Shown: positions 25,689-33,278 of the stretch, piece by piece
How the letters are laid out: each line of letters opens with the position of its first letter
Numbering within the stretch: position 1 is the first letter of the stretch
Translations under genes and position numbers: made by a program
Assembly (NCBI GenBank): GCA_963666895.2
Contig: CAXXNS010000001.1
Location: 310,001-374,000, forward strand
DNA from: G963666895 sp963666895
GTDB taxonomy: Bacteria > Desulfobacterota > Desulfovibrionia > Desulfovibrionales > Desulfovibrionaceae
Direction of reading: 5' to 3'
Length of the DNA: 64,000 bases
The notes under the pieces: model-generated
What the model saw: the letters and a program-made list of their open reading frames with translations, nothing else
Told to the model about the DNA's origin: nothing
Database searches by the model: none

Positions 25689-26438
25689 ATGGATCAAAGC
25701 CGCGACTACGACATCCTGGAGATGCCCATCCAGGCCCTGGCCGCCTACTGGCTGTCCATCAAGAAGCTGACGGACGCCAAGAAGGGCAAGGCCTGCGTGG
25801 AGGAGGAGGTGGCCCACACCACCGAGCCCTTCATCGCCCACCTGCTGGACACGGGCCTGTGCTCCGGCCTGGCCGAGCCCCTGGTGCGCAAGCTGGCCGA
25901 GGTCAAGCGCGACGTCCTGCTCTCGGACTACCACCGCAAGATCGACCTCATGCGCCTGGCCCTGTACGCCATCGCCTCGGGCGAGAACACCCGCGTCACC
26001 CTGGTGCGCATGCTGTCCAAGTTCGCGGTGCCGCCCCTGAGCGAGGAGCAGTGCCTGGACCTGGCCCGGGGCGTCATGACCGCCCTGGAGGAGCCGGGCG
26101 CGGACCTGGCCGCCCTGGTGGACGTGGACCACAAGATGCGCCTGGACCAGCTCCTGGTCAAGCTGCTGTTCTACTCCACCTACGCCCGTCACAAGTCCAT
26201 CAAATCGCTTGGGAAATTCCTGCCCCACGTCACCTCGCCCTACTTCGCGGAAGGGTTGTCCCTGGCCGTGGACAACTTCGAGCCCGACTTCCTGACCCAC
26301 CACCTGGCCAGCATCCGGGACGAGACCATCTACGAGACCAAGCAGAAGATGGACATGTCCATGGAGATGTGCCTGGCCATCCGCAACAAACTGCTCTACG
26401 ACGACATCCACACCATCGCCCGCTCCTACATGCCCTGA
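25689..26438 (+). CDS. Conserved protein of unknown function
   Basis: A 249-residue, all-helical, soluble protein without signal peptide or membrane helix. It reads MDQSRDYDILEMPIQALAAYW and continues with many charged helices (VRKLAEVKRDVLLSDYHRKIDLMRL; DVDHKMRLDQLLVKLLFYSTYARHKSIKSLGKF). The composition resembles helical scaffold or regulatory proteins, but I do not recognise a family. The ATG at 25689 is chosen as the first Met in the coding frame after the divergent lgt start. It is divergent from lgt, 90 bases apart, and followed by an MFS gene 43 bases downstream. Confidence 0.7.
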   Translation: MDQSRDYDILEMPIQALAAYWLSIKKLTDAKKGKACVEEEVAHTTEPFIAHLLDTGLCSGLAEPLVRKLAEVKRDVLLSDYHRKIDLMRLALYAIASGENTRVTLVRMLSKFAVPPLSEEQCLDLARGVMTALEEPGADLAALVDVDHKMRLDQLLVKLLFYSTYARHKSIKSLGKFLPHVTSPYFAEGLSLAVDNFEPDFLTHHLASIRDETIYETKQKMDMSMEMCLAIRNKLLYDDIHTIARSYMP

Positions 26439-26481
26439 CCGGCCGATTGCGCCCCGGGGCGGCTTGCTGTAGAGACCCCCG

Positions 26482-27666
26482 ATGCGAACCGCTCACCCCC
26501 TGTGCATCACCCTGTACATCGCCTTTCTGGTGGCCGTGGGACCCCTGTCCACGGACATGTACCTGCCCGCTTTGCCGAGCATGGCCGCCAACTGGGGGTC
26601 CAGCCAGTCCATGGCCGACCTGAGCCTGAGCCTGTGGTTCGCAGCCTTTGCCGTGACCCTGCTCCTGTACGGCCCCCTGTCCGACAAGTTCGGCCGCAGG
26701 GCCATCATCTTTTCCGGGGTGTCGGTCTTCCTGGTCGGCAGCCTGGGCTGCGCCCTGTCCTGGAGCATGGCCTCGCTCATCGGCTTCCGCATCCTCCAGG
26801 CGGCCGGGGGAGCCAGCGCCTCGGCCATGGGCATGGCCATCTCCCGCGACCTGTTCGACGGGCCGGAACGCCAGCGCATCCTGGCCTGGGTGAGCATCAT
26901 CCTGGCCGTGGCCCCCATGGTCGCGCCCAGCCTGGGCAGCCTGATCCTGATCTGGGCCAACTGGCGCGGCATCTTCGCGGCCCAGGCCGTGTGGGGCGTG
27001 CTGGCCGTCGGGGCCACCCTGCTGGTCAGGGAACCCCTGCCCCAGGACCAGCGCAACCCCGACCTGCGCTTCGTCTCGCGCTACGCCGGGCTGCTCCGGA
27101 ACTCCCGCTTCCTGCTGTCCACGGTGCTGCTCTGCCTGCTGGTCAGCCCCTTCTACACCTACATCGCCTCCTCGCCGCACATCTTCATCGAAACCTTCGG
27201 GGTGTCCGAGCAGGTGTTCGCCGGGTACTTCGCGCTCAACCCCCTGGGGGCCATGATCGGGGCCTTCATCTGCGAGCGCCTGTCGCGGAGGGTGGCGCCC
27301 AACGTGTTCAACTTCACGGGCTTCGCCGGGGTGGCCCTGGGCGGGGCTGTCCTCCTCCTGTCGAGCCGTCTCGGCCCCCTGGGGTTCGCCCTGCCCATGA
27401 TGGCCACGGCCCTGTTCCTGGGCCTGTCCCGGCCCACGGCCACCAACCTGGTCCTGGAGCAGGTGGACACGGACTTCGGCTCGGCCTCCTCCTTCCTGAT
27501 CTTCTGCCAGTTCCTGTTCGGCGCGCTGTTCATGGGCGTGTCCGGCCTGGGCCTCACGGACCACCGCGACCTGCTGGGCGGCCTGGCCCTGGCCGTGGGC
27601 ATCATCACCCTGGCCTCCTGGCCGCTGCTCCTGCGCATGATCCGGAACCGGGCCGAAACCGCCTGA
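26482..27666 (+). CDS. MFS multidrug exporter, Bcr/CflA type
   Basis: A 394-residue proton-driven exporter of the DHA1 Bcr/CflA family with 12 expected helices. The opening AFLVAVGPLSTDMYLPALPSMA is the family hallmark (STDMYLPA), the helix 2-3 loop is YGPLSDKFGRR, and motif C is seen as ILQAAGGASASAMGMAISRD. Substrates in relatives include chloramphenicol, bicyclomycin and sulfonamides; the substrate here is unknown. The MarR-GNAT gene follows 80 bases later in the same direction. Confidence 0.92.
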   Translation: MRTAHPLCITLYIAFLVAVGPLSTDMYLPALPSMAANWGSSQSMADLSLSLWFAAFAVTLLLYGPLSDKFGRRAIIFSGVSVFLVGSLGCALSWSMASLIGFRILQAAGGASASAMGMAISRDLFDGPERQRILAWVSIILAVAPMVAPSLGSLILIWANWRGIFAAQAVWGVLAVGATLLVREPLPQDQRNPDLRFVSRYAGLLRNSRFLLSTVLLCLLVSPFYTYIASSPHIFIETFGVSEQVFAGYFALNPLGAMIGAFICERLSRRVAPNVFNFTGFAGVALGGAVLLLSSRLGPLGFALPMMATALFLGLSRPTATNLVLEQVDTDFGSASSFLIFCQFLFGALFMGVSGLGLTDHRDLLGGLALAVGIITLASWPLLLRMIRNRAETA

Positions 27667-27710
27667 TCCCCACCGGCAAAACCCTTGCGCCGCACGGCTG
27701 CGATTTTTTA

Positions 27711-27725
27711 GTTGACAGAGTCAAC
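27711..27725. promoter_or_regulatory. Palindrome before the MarR-GNAT gene
   Basis: GTTGAC-AGA-GTCAAC is a perfect 6-3-6 palindrome ending 21 bases before the start codon. MarR proteins bind sites of this kind, so it is the likely autoregulatory operator. It contains a TTGACA that could be a -35 box, but I see no good -10 behind it. Confidence 0.6.
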
Positions 27726-27746
27726 CATTTGTCCCACCCTGCCCGC

Positions 27747-28667
27747 ATGGACATGCAGACCGACATCCAGCACATGCGGCGGTTCAACCGCTTCTACACC
27801 GGCCACCTGGGCCTGCTGGGCCGAAGCATCCTGGGCGGGCCCCTGGGCCTGGGCCAGGCCCGGGTGCTCTTCGAGATCGGCGCGGACCCGGACTGCCTGG
27901 CCGTGGAGCTGGCCGCGCGGCTGAACATGGACAAGGGCTATCTGAGCCGCATGCTGTCCGGGCTGGAAAGGCACGGCCTGGTGGAGCGCACCCGCCGCGA
28001 CGCGGACCGCCGCGGCCGCTCCCTGCGCCTGACCAAGCCGGGCCAAGCCCTGCTGGCCGACCTGGAGGGCCGCTCCAACCAGCAGGCCAAGGACCTCCTG
28101 TCCGGCCTGGAGGAACCCGCGCGCCGGGCGGCCCTGGCGGCCATGGACACCCTGGAAGGGGCCCTGTCTGCGGCCCGGGCGGACGAGCGGCCCTGCCTGC
28201 GCGAGCCCGAGCCCGGGGACCTGGGCTACGTGGTGGAGAGCCACGGACGGCTCTACCAGCAGGAATACGGGTTCGGCGGCACCTTCGAGCACTACGTGGT
28301 CCTGGGCCTGGCCGAATTTCTCCAGGCCGACCCGGACCAGCGGCGCCTGTTCGTGGCCGCCAAGGGCGGACGGCCCGTGGGCACCGTGGCGGTCATGCCC
28401 AGACCCGAGGGATTGGCGCAACTGCGATGGTTCCTGGTGGAGCCCGAGTGCCGCAACCACGGCACAGGGCGGGAGCTGCTGGCCACGGCCCTGGACTTCG
28501 CCCGGCAGCGCGGGTTCCAGGGTTGCTACCTGTGGACCGTGACCCAGATCGACCCGGCCCGCCATCTGTACGAATCCCTGGGCTTCGCGCCCATTGAGAC
28601 CAAGCCCGGCAGCATGGGCGGGGTGGCGGTTACCGAAGAACGCTGGAGCCTGACCTTCCCGGCCTAA
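27747..28667 (+). CDS. MarR-GNAT fusion (transcription regulator with acetyltransferase domain)
   Basis: A 306-residue bifunctional protein. The N-terminal half is a MarR winged helix (LGLGQARVLFEI; LAVELAARLNMDKGYLSRMLSGLERHGLVERTRRDADRRGRSLRLT). The C-terminal half is a GNAT acetyltransferase (FVAAKGGRPVGTVAVMP; LRWFLVEPECRNHGTGRELLATALDFARQRGF; YLWTVTQIDPARHLYESLGF) with the acetyl-CoA motif R/Q-x-x-G-x-G/A as CRNHGTGREL. Such fusions let acetylation or acetyl-CoA binding be linked to DNA binding. The ATG at 27747 has no ribosome site; a second ATG lies 2 codons later. A perfect palindrome sits just upstream. Confidence 0.9.
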   Translation: MDMQTDIQHMRRFNRFYTGHLGLLGRSILGGPLGLGQARVLFEIGADPDCLAVELAARLNMDKGYLSRMLSGLERHGLVERTRRDADRRGRSLRLTKPGQALLADLEGRSNQQAKDLLSGLEEPARRAALAAMDTLEGALSAARADERPCLREPEPGDLGYVVESHGRLYQQEYGFGGTFEHYVVLGLAEFLQADPDQRRLFVAAKGGRPVGTVAVMPRPEGLAQLRWFLVEPECRNHGTGRELLATALDFARQRGFQGCYLWTVTQIDPARHLYESLGFAPIETKPGSMGGVAVTEERWSLTFPA

Positions 28668-29572
28668 CCCTCGTGCACCCGGGCGAACCGCCTGCGCAGG
28701 GCGCGCTGCGGCTTGAGCGCGGGGCGGCCGAAGATAACCGCGATGCCGTGGCGGTTGTTGCGGGCGATGCCGTACTCGCGCATGAGCTTCTTGTCCGTCT
28801 TCACGAACGGCGCGGCCGAGCCGATCATGCAGGTGCCCAGGCCCAGGGCCTGCCCGGCCAGCATGCCGTAGGTGGCCGCGATGGTCATGTCGTGCTGATC
28901 GCAGTACGGCGAGCCGTGGAAATAGAGCACCAGGGGCGCGTCGTAGAACAAGAGGTCTCTGCCCTCATCCCAGGCGGTCAGGGCCCCCTTCATGAACGGA
29001 CCGACGAAGTCGCGGCCCTGGTCCACGGCCGCCTTGCCCCAGAAAGGCCGCATGAGCCACAGCATGGGCCGGGTGAACAGGAACCCGCTCCTGGCCATGA
29101 TCTTCATCACCTTGCCCACGAAGGCCTGCACCCGCTCCCGGCCGCGCAGCACCAGCACCTCCACGTCCGTGGGCGGCAGCCCCATGGGCGCGGTGCTCGC
29201 CGCCTCCAGGATGCGGTCCACCACCTCCTGGCCGAGCTCCTCCTCGGTGAAGTGGCGCATGCTGCGCCTGGCCAACAGCAGGCCCAGGAGTTGTTCGTAC
29301 CCGGCCCGCTGGTCGGGCTTTGGCAGGTCCAGGATGTCCTCGGGGACGAGGTCCCGGCCGCGAACCTCGATGGCTCCGGTGGGGCAATAGACCATGCAGT
29401 GGCCGCAGCCCATGCAGCCCCAGAGGTGGTCCTGGTCCACGTGCACGGCCCCGTCGCGCATGCTCAGGGGAACGCCTCCGCAGGCCGTGGCGCACAGGCC
29501 GCAGCCCGTGCATTTCTCCGTATCAATGAACACCTCGGCCGACGCGTCGGCCCGTCCGGTTTTCAAAGCCAT
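28664..29572 (-). CDS. Nitroreductase fused to a 2x[4Fe-4S] ferredoxin
   Basis: A 302-residue protein. The N-terminus is a two-cluster ferredoxin with cysteines at 21, 24, 27, 31 (CTGCGLCATAC) and 53, 56, 59, 63 (CMGCGHCMVYC). The rest is an FMN nitroreductase fold (LLLARRSMRHFTEEELGQEVVDRILEAASTAPMG; PLVLYFHGSPY; AGQALGLGTCMIG; GIAVIFGRP). It likely reduces nitro compounds or quinones with electrons from ferredoxin-type donors, as is common in anaerobes. It ends within 4 bases of the convergent MarR-GNAT gene and is divergent from a tetR gene, a typical repressor-target pair. Confidence 0.92.
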   Translation of the reverse strand: MALKTGRADASAEVFIDTEKCTGCGLCATACGGVPLSMRDGAVHVDQDHLWGCMGCGHCMVYCPTGAIEVRGRDLVPEDILDLPKPDQRAGYEQLLGLLLARRSMRHFTEEELGQEVVDRILEAASTAPMGLPPTDVEVLVLRGRERVQAFVGKVMKIMARSGFLFTRPMLWLMRPFWGKAAVDQGRDFVGPFMKGALTAWDEGRDLLFYDAPLVLYFHGSPYCDQHDMTIAATYGMLAGQALGLGTCMIGSAAPFVKTDKKLMREYGIARNNRHGIAVIFGRPALKPQRALRRRFARVHEG

Positions 29573-29630
29573 GTCAACCTCCGACGATGGAATTGGTTGA
29601 TCCGAAGATCACCAGGTTCATTTGCTTATC

Positions 29631-29687
29631 ACCCTAAAATCTTTGGTATTGGCAATATCAAGCTTGACACAGTGTAAAGTTTAGGGT
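29631..29687. repeat. Inverted repeat in the nitroreductase/tetR intergenic region
   Basis: ACCCTAAA (29631-29638) and TTTAGGGT (29680-29687) are perfect 8-base arms 41 bases apart. The pair spans the region between the divergent genes and encloses the first tetR operator. Confidence 0.4.
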
Positions 29688-29707
29688 ATGCTTGACACCA
29701 TGTCAAG
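29663..29707. promoter_or_regulatory. Two TetR operator copies overlapping a sigma-70 promoter
   Basis: CTTGACA-CCA-TGTCAAG (29691-29707) is a perfect palindrome, and CTTGACA-CAG-TGTAAAG (29663-29679) is its imperfect copy 28 bases upstream. The first copy contains TTGACA, and TATGCT follows after exactly 17 bases (29687-29692), giving a good sigma-70 promoter. Transcription would begin near 29699, next to the ATG at 29700, so the mRNA may be leaderless. Bound repressor would cover the promoter and block both divergent genes. Confidence 0.65.
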
Positions 29708-30302
29708 TGAGAAACCCAATTCCCGTGCAAGAATCCTCGACGCCACATGGAGGCTGATGGAAGAGCGCCGTGGGCAGGGAGTGCTCATGAAGGATATCGC
29801 CGAGGCTGCGGGTGTTTCCCGGCAGGCGCTCTATCTCCACTTCGGCTCGCGTACGGAACTGATGATCGCGACGGCCCACTACGTGGATGAGGCCACAGGG
29901 CTTGAGGGACGACTCAAGGACCTCCAAGCAGCGAAAACCGGAATCGAGCTTCTCGAAACATGCGTTGAAATCTGGGGGAGCTACATCCCTGATATTTACG
30001 GGTTGGCAAAAGCGCTACTCATGACCCGCGAAACAGATGAAGCGACTGCTGCGGCTTGGAATGACAGAATGAGTTGCCTGCATAACGTCTGCCGGATAGT
30101 AATAGAAACGCTCCACAATGAACGGTTGCTGGCTTCGGAGTGGACCAACGGAGCAGCCATTGAAATGATGTACACGCTTTTATCAATTCAAACGTGGGAG
30201 CAACTGACAATTGACTGCGGGTGGTCGACGCATCAATATATAGATCGCATGAAGGCCCTTTTGAAGCGCACTTTTGTAACCAAGGCCGAGGGGGAAAGTT
30301 AG
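29688..30302 (+). CDS. TetR-family repressor, lower-GC gene
   Basis: A 204-residue (or 200 from the ATG at 29700) repressor. The helix-turn-helix is RARILDATWRLMEERRGQGVLMKDIAEAAGVSRQALYLHFGSRTELM. The C-terminal ligand domain is not specific. Base use differs from its neighbours: the second half is close to 50% G+C with codons such as ATA, TTA and TCA, which are rare elsewhere here. It is therefore probably acquired. It is divergent from the ferredoxin-nitroreductase gene and likely regulates it. The start at 29700 is favoured if the promoter just upstream is used, as the first ATG lies inside the -10 box. Confidence 0.88.
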   Translation: MLDTMSSEKPNSRARILDATWRLMEERRGQGVLMKDIAEAAGVSRQALYLHFGSRTELMIATAHYVDEATGLEGRLKDLQAAKTGIELLETCVEIWGSYIPDIYGLAKALLMTRETDEATAAAWNDRMSCLHNVCRIVIETLHNERLLASEWTNGAAIEMMYTLLSIQTWEQLTIDCGWSTHQYIDRMKALLKRTFVTKAEGES

Positions 30303-30378
30303 AGTCCGCACCCCCGGCGGCCCGTCCCCCAAGCTCCTGGACCTGCTGGAGCGCAAGGGGTTGGACGCGCTGCTGTAG
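30303..30378 (+). pseudogene. C-terminal gene remnant (24 codons)
   Basis: From 30304 the frame reads VRTPGGPSPKLLDLLERKGL and four more residues before a TAG at 30376. Codon use is typical of the high-GC host and the peptide looks like a real C-terminal helix. It begins immediately after the stop of the lower-GC tetR, with no start codon of its own. It appears to be the tail of a gene whose 5' part was lost when the tetR segment arrived. The parent gene is not recognised. Confidence 0.45.
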
Positions 30379-30441
30379 CCCCTTTCCGGCCAACTGGGGG
30401 CGCTTGGCTTGCCCCTGGAAATCAAGTAGTCTCCGCGTTCC

Positions 30442-31521
30442 ATGAAACCGCGCAAGACCACCCGCAGCATCCGCATCGGGGACGTCGGCGTGGGCGGGGA
30501 CAACCCCATCCGCGTCCAGTCCATGTGCAACACCGACACCCGGGACGTGCAGGCCACCCTGGCCCAGGTCCACGCCCTGGCCGCGGCCGGTTGCGAGATC
30601 GTGCGCCTGGCCGTGCCCGACGAACAGGCGGCCCTGGCCCTGTCGACCATCGTCCCGGCCTCTCCGGTTCCCCTGATCGCGGACATCCACTTCGACCACC
30701 GGTTGGCCCTGGCCGCGCTCCAGGCCGGCATCCACGGCCTGCGCATCAACCCCGGCAACATCGGGGGCGAGGCCAAGGTGGACGCCGTGGTGGCCGCTGC
30801 CAAGGACAAGGGCGCGCCCATCCGCATCGGGGTCAACTCCGGTTCCGTGGAAAAAGACCTGCTCAAGCGCTACGGCGGGCCCACGCCCGAGGCCATGGTG
30901 GAGTCGGCCCTGACCCACGTGGCCATGCTGGAGAGACGCGGGTTCGAGCAGATCAAGATTTCGCTCAAGTCCTCGTCCGTTCTGAACACCATCGCCGCCT
31001 ACCAGCTGCTGGCCGAGCGCGTGGACTACCCCCTGCACGTCGGCATCACCGAGGCCGGGACCCTGGTGCGCGGCGCGGTCAAATCGTCCGTGGGCCTGGG
31101 CATCCTGCTCTGGGAGGGCCTGGGCGACACGTTGCGCGTGTCCCTGACCCACGACCCGGTGGCCGAGATCGGCGTGGCCTGGGAGATCCTGCGCGCCCTG
31201 GGACTTCGGGAGCGCGGGCCCGAGATCGTGTCCTGCCCGACCTGCGGACGCACCGAGATCGACCTCATCGGATTGACGAATGAGGTGGAGGAGCGGCTGC
31301 GGGGCGTGGAGGAGGTCTTCACCGTGGCCGTCATGGGCTGCCCGGTCAACGGGCCGGGCGAGGCCAAGGAGGCCGACATCGGCATCGCGGGCGGCCGCGA
31401 CCTGGGCATCATTTTCCGGAAAGGGGAAGTGGTGCGCAAGGTGCGCGGCTCGGAAAACCTGGCTGAAGAATTTTTAAAGGATATCGAAGCATTCCTGGAA
31501 GAACGGAGAAACGCTCAATGA
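30442..31521 (+). CDS. ispG: 4-hydroxy-3-methylbut-2-en-1-yl diphosphate synthase
   Basis: Iron-sulfur enzyme of the MEP pathway turning MEcPP into HMBPP. The N-terminal TIM barrel opens with RSIRIGDVGVGGDNPIRVQSMCNTDT and has LRINPGNIGGEAKVDAVV. The cluster cysteines lie at the C-terminal end in SCPTCGRTEIDL and VMGCPVNGPGEAKEADIGIAGG, with the conserved Glu in GPGEA. It has 359 residues, the usual length. It heads an operon with proS, overlapping it by 4 bases (ATGA). No ribosome site is visible before the ATG at 30442. Confidence 0.95.
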   Translation: MKPRKTTRSIRIGDVGVGGDNPIRVQSMCNTDTRDVQATLAQVHALAAAGCEIVRLAVPDEQAALALSTIVPASPVPLIADIHFDHRLALAALQAGIHGLRINPGNIGGEAKVDAVVAAAKDKGAPIRIGVNSGSVEKDLLKRYGGPTPEAMVESALTHVAMLERRGFEQIKISLKSSSVLNTIAAYQLLAERVDYPLHVGITEAGTLVRGAVKSSVGLGILLWEGLGDTLRVSLTHDPVAEIGVAWEILRALGLRERGPEIVSCPTCGRTEIDLIGLTNEVEERLRGVEEVFTVAVMGCPVNGPGEAKEADIGIAGGRDLGIIFRKGEVVRKVRGSENLAEEFLKDIEAFLEERRNAQ

Positions 31522-33272
31522 AACTTTCGCGCTACTACATCCCGACGCTCAAAGAGGACCCGGCCGACGCCGAGGTCGTGTCCCACCGCGTCCTGACCCG
31601 GGCGGGCATGATCCGCAAGCTGACCTCGGGCATCTACGTGTACCTGCCCTTGGGGCTCAAGGCCATCAACAAGGTGGCCGACATCATCCGGGAGGAGATG
31701 AACGCGGCCGGGGCCGTGGAGATCACCATGCCCTCGGTGCAGCCCGCGGACCTGTGGCGCGAGACCGGACGCTGGGACTACTACGGCAAGGAGCTGCTCC
31801 GCTTCAAGGACCGCCACGGCCGGGACTACTGCCTGGGACCCACCCACGAGGAGGTCATCACCGACCTGGTGCGCGGCGAGATCCGCTCCTACAAGCAGCT
31901 GCCCGTGAACCTCTACCAGATCCAGACCAAGTTCCGGGACGAGGTGCGCCCCCGGTTCGGGCTCATGCGCGGCCGCGAGTTCATCATGAAGGACGCCTAC
32001 TCGTTCGACGCGGACGAGACCGGGGCCGAAAAGAGCTACCAGGACATGTACGACGCCTACGCCCGCTCCTTCGAGCGCATCGGCCTGGTGTTCCGGGCCG
32101 TGCAGGCCGACTCCGGCCCCATCGGCGGCGACTTCTCCCACGAGTTCATGGTCCTGGCCGAGACGGGCGAGGACACCATCGCGGTCTGCACCGACCCCAA
32201 GTGCGGATACGCGGCCAACCTGGAAAAGGCCGTAGTGGCCGCACCCTTGAACAACCTGTGCCCCTGCCCGCCCGAGACCACGATTCCGGCCTTTGAGCTG
32301 GTGGACACTCCGGGCACGCACACCGTGGAGGAGCTCTGCTCCTTTCTCAAGATCGAGCCCAAGGCCATCATCAAGACCCTGCTCTTTTCCGTGGACGGCC
32401 AGCCCGTGGCCGGGCTGGTCCGCGGCGACCGCGAGATCAACGAAGTCAAGCTGCGGAACATGGCCGGGGGCAACGACATCGAGTTGGCCACGCCCGAGCA
32501 GGTCAAGGCCTGGACCAACGCGCCCGTGGGATTCGCCGGGCCGGTCGGTTTGAAGGACGTGCGCATCCTGGCCGACCAGGAGCTGTGCGCGGACCAGGGC
32601 TGGTACACCGGGGCCAACCAGGGCGACGCCCACTTCAAGAGCGTGCATCTGGGCCGGGACGTGAAGGTGGAAAAATTCGCGGACCTGCGGGTCATCACCG
32701 AGTCCGACCCCTGCCCCAAGTGCGGCAAGGCCATCGAGTTCACCAAGGGCATCGAGGTGGGCCACGTGTTCAAGCTGGGCACCAAGTACTCCAAGTCCAT
32801 GAGCGCCACCTTCCTGGACAAGGACGGCAAGGAACAGCACATGGTCATGGGCTGCTACGGCATCGGGGTCAGCCGTATCGTGGCCGCGGCCATCGAGCAG
32901 AACAATGACGAGCACGGGGCCGTGTTCCCGCCGTCCATCGCGCCGTTCGAGGCCTGCCTCATCGCGTTGGCGGGCAAGGATGCGGCCGTGGCGGACAAGG
33001 CCGAGGAGCTGTACGCCGAGCTCAAGGCCATGGGCGTGGACGTGCTGTACGACGACCGGGACGAGCGGCCGGGGGTCAAGTTCAACGAGGCCGACCTGAT
33101 CGGCTATCCCATGCAGCTCACCCTGGGCGGCAAGGGCCTGAAGAACGGGGTCATCGAGACCAAGGACCGCAAGACCGGCGAGCGCGGCGAGCTGCCCCTG
33201 GACAATTTCGCCGAAGCGTTCAAGGCCTGGCGCGAATCCATCTGGAAGAGCTGGGGACTCGACCCGGACTAG
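31518..33272 (+). CDS. proS: Prolyl-tRNA synthetase
   Basis: Class II aminoacyl-tRNA synthetase of the bacterial (ProS type 1) form with an editing insertion; 584 residues, somewhat above the usual 565-575. Motif 1 is in GLKAINKVADIIREEMNAAGAVEITMPSVQP, motif 2 in TKFRDEVRPRFGLMRGREFIMKDAYSFD, and motif 3 near CYGIGVSRIVAAAIEQ. The insertion (about 225-400) contains the YbaK-like editing domain. It charges tRNA-Pro with proline in the cytoplasm. It is coupled to ispG upstream and xseA downstream. Confidence 0.96.
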   Translation: MKLSRYYIPTLKEDPADAEVVSHRVLTRAGMIRKLTSGIYVYLPLGLKAINKVADIIREEMNAAGAVEITMPSVQPADLWRETGRWDYYGKELLRFKDRHGRDYCLGPTHEEVITDLVRGEIRSYKQLPVNLYQIQTKFRDEVRPRFGLMRGREFIMKDAYSFDADETGAEKSYQDMYDAYARSFERIGLVFRAVQADSGPIGGDFSHEFMVLAETGEDTIAVCTDPKCGYAANLEKAVVAAPLNNLCPCPPETTIPAFELVDTPGTHTVEELCSFLKIEPKAIIKTLLFSVDGQPVAGLVRGDREINEVKLRNMAGGNDIELATPEQVKAWTNAPVGFAGPVGLKDVRILADQELCADQGWYTGANQGDAHFKSVHLGRDVKVEKFADLRVITESDPCPKCGKAIEFTKGIEVGHVFKLGTKYSKSMSATFLDKDGKEQHMVMGCYGIGVSRIVAAAIEQNNDEHGAVFPPSIAPFEACLIALAGKDAAVADKAEELYAELKAMGVDVLYDDRDERPGVKFNEADLIGYPMQLTLGGKGLKNGVIETKDRKTGERGELPLDNFAEAFKAWRESIWKSWGLDPD

Positions 33273-33278
33273 GGGACC

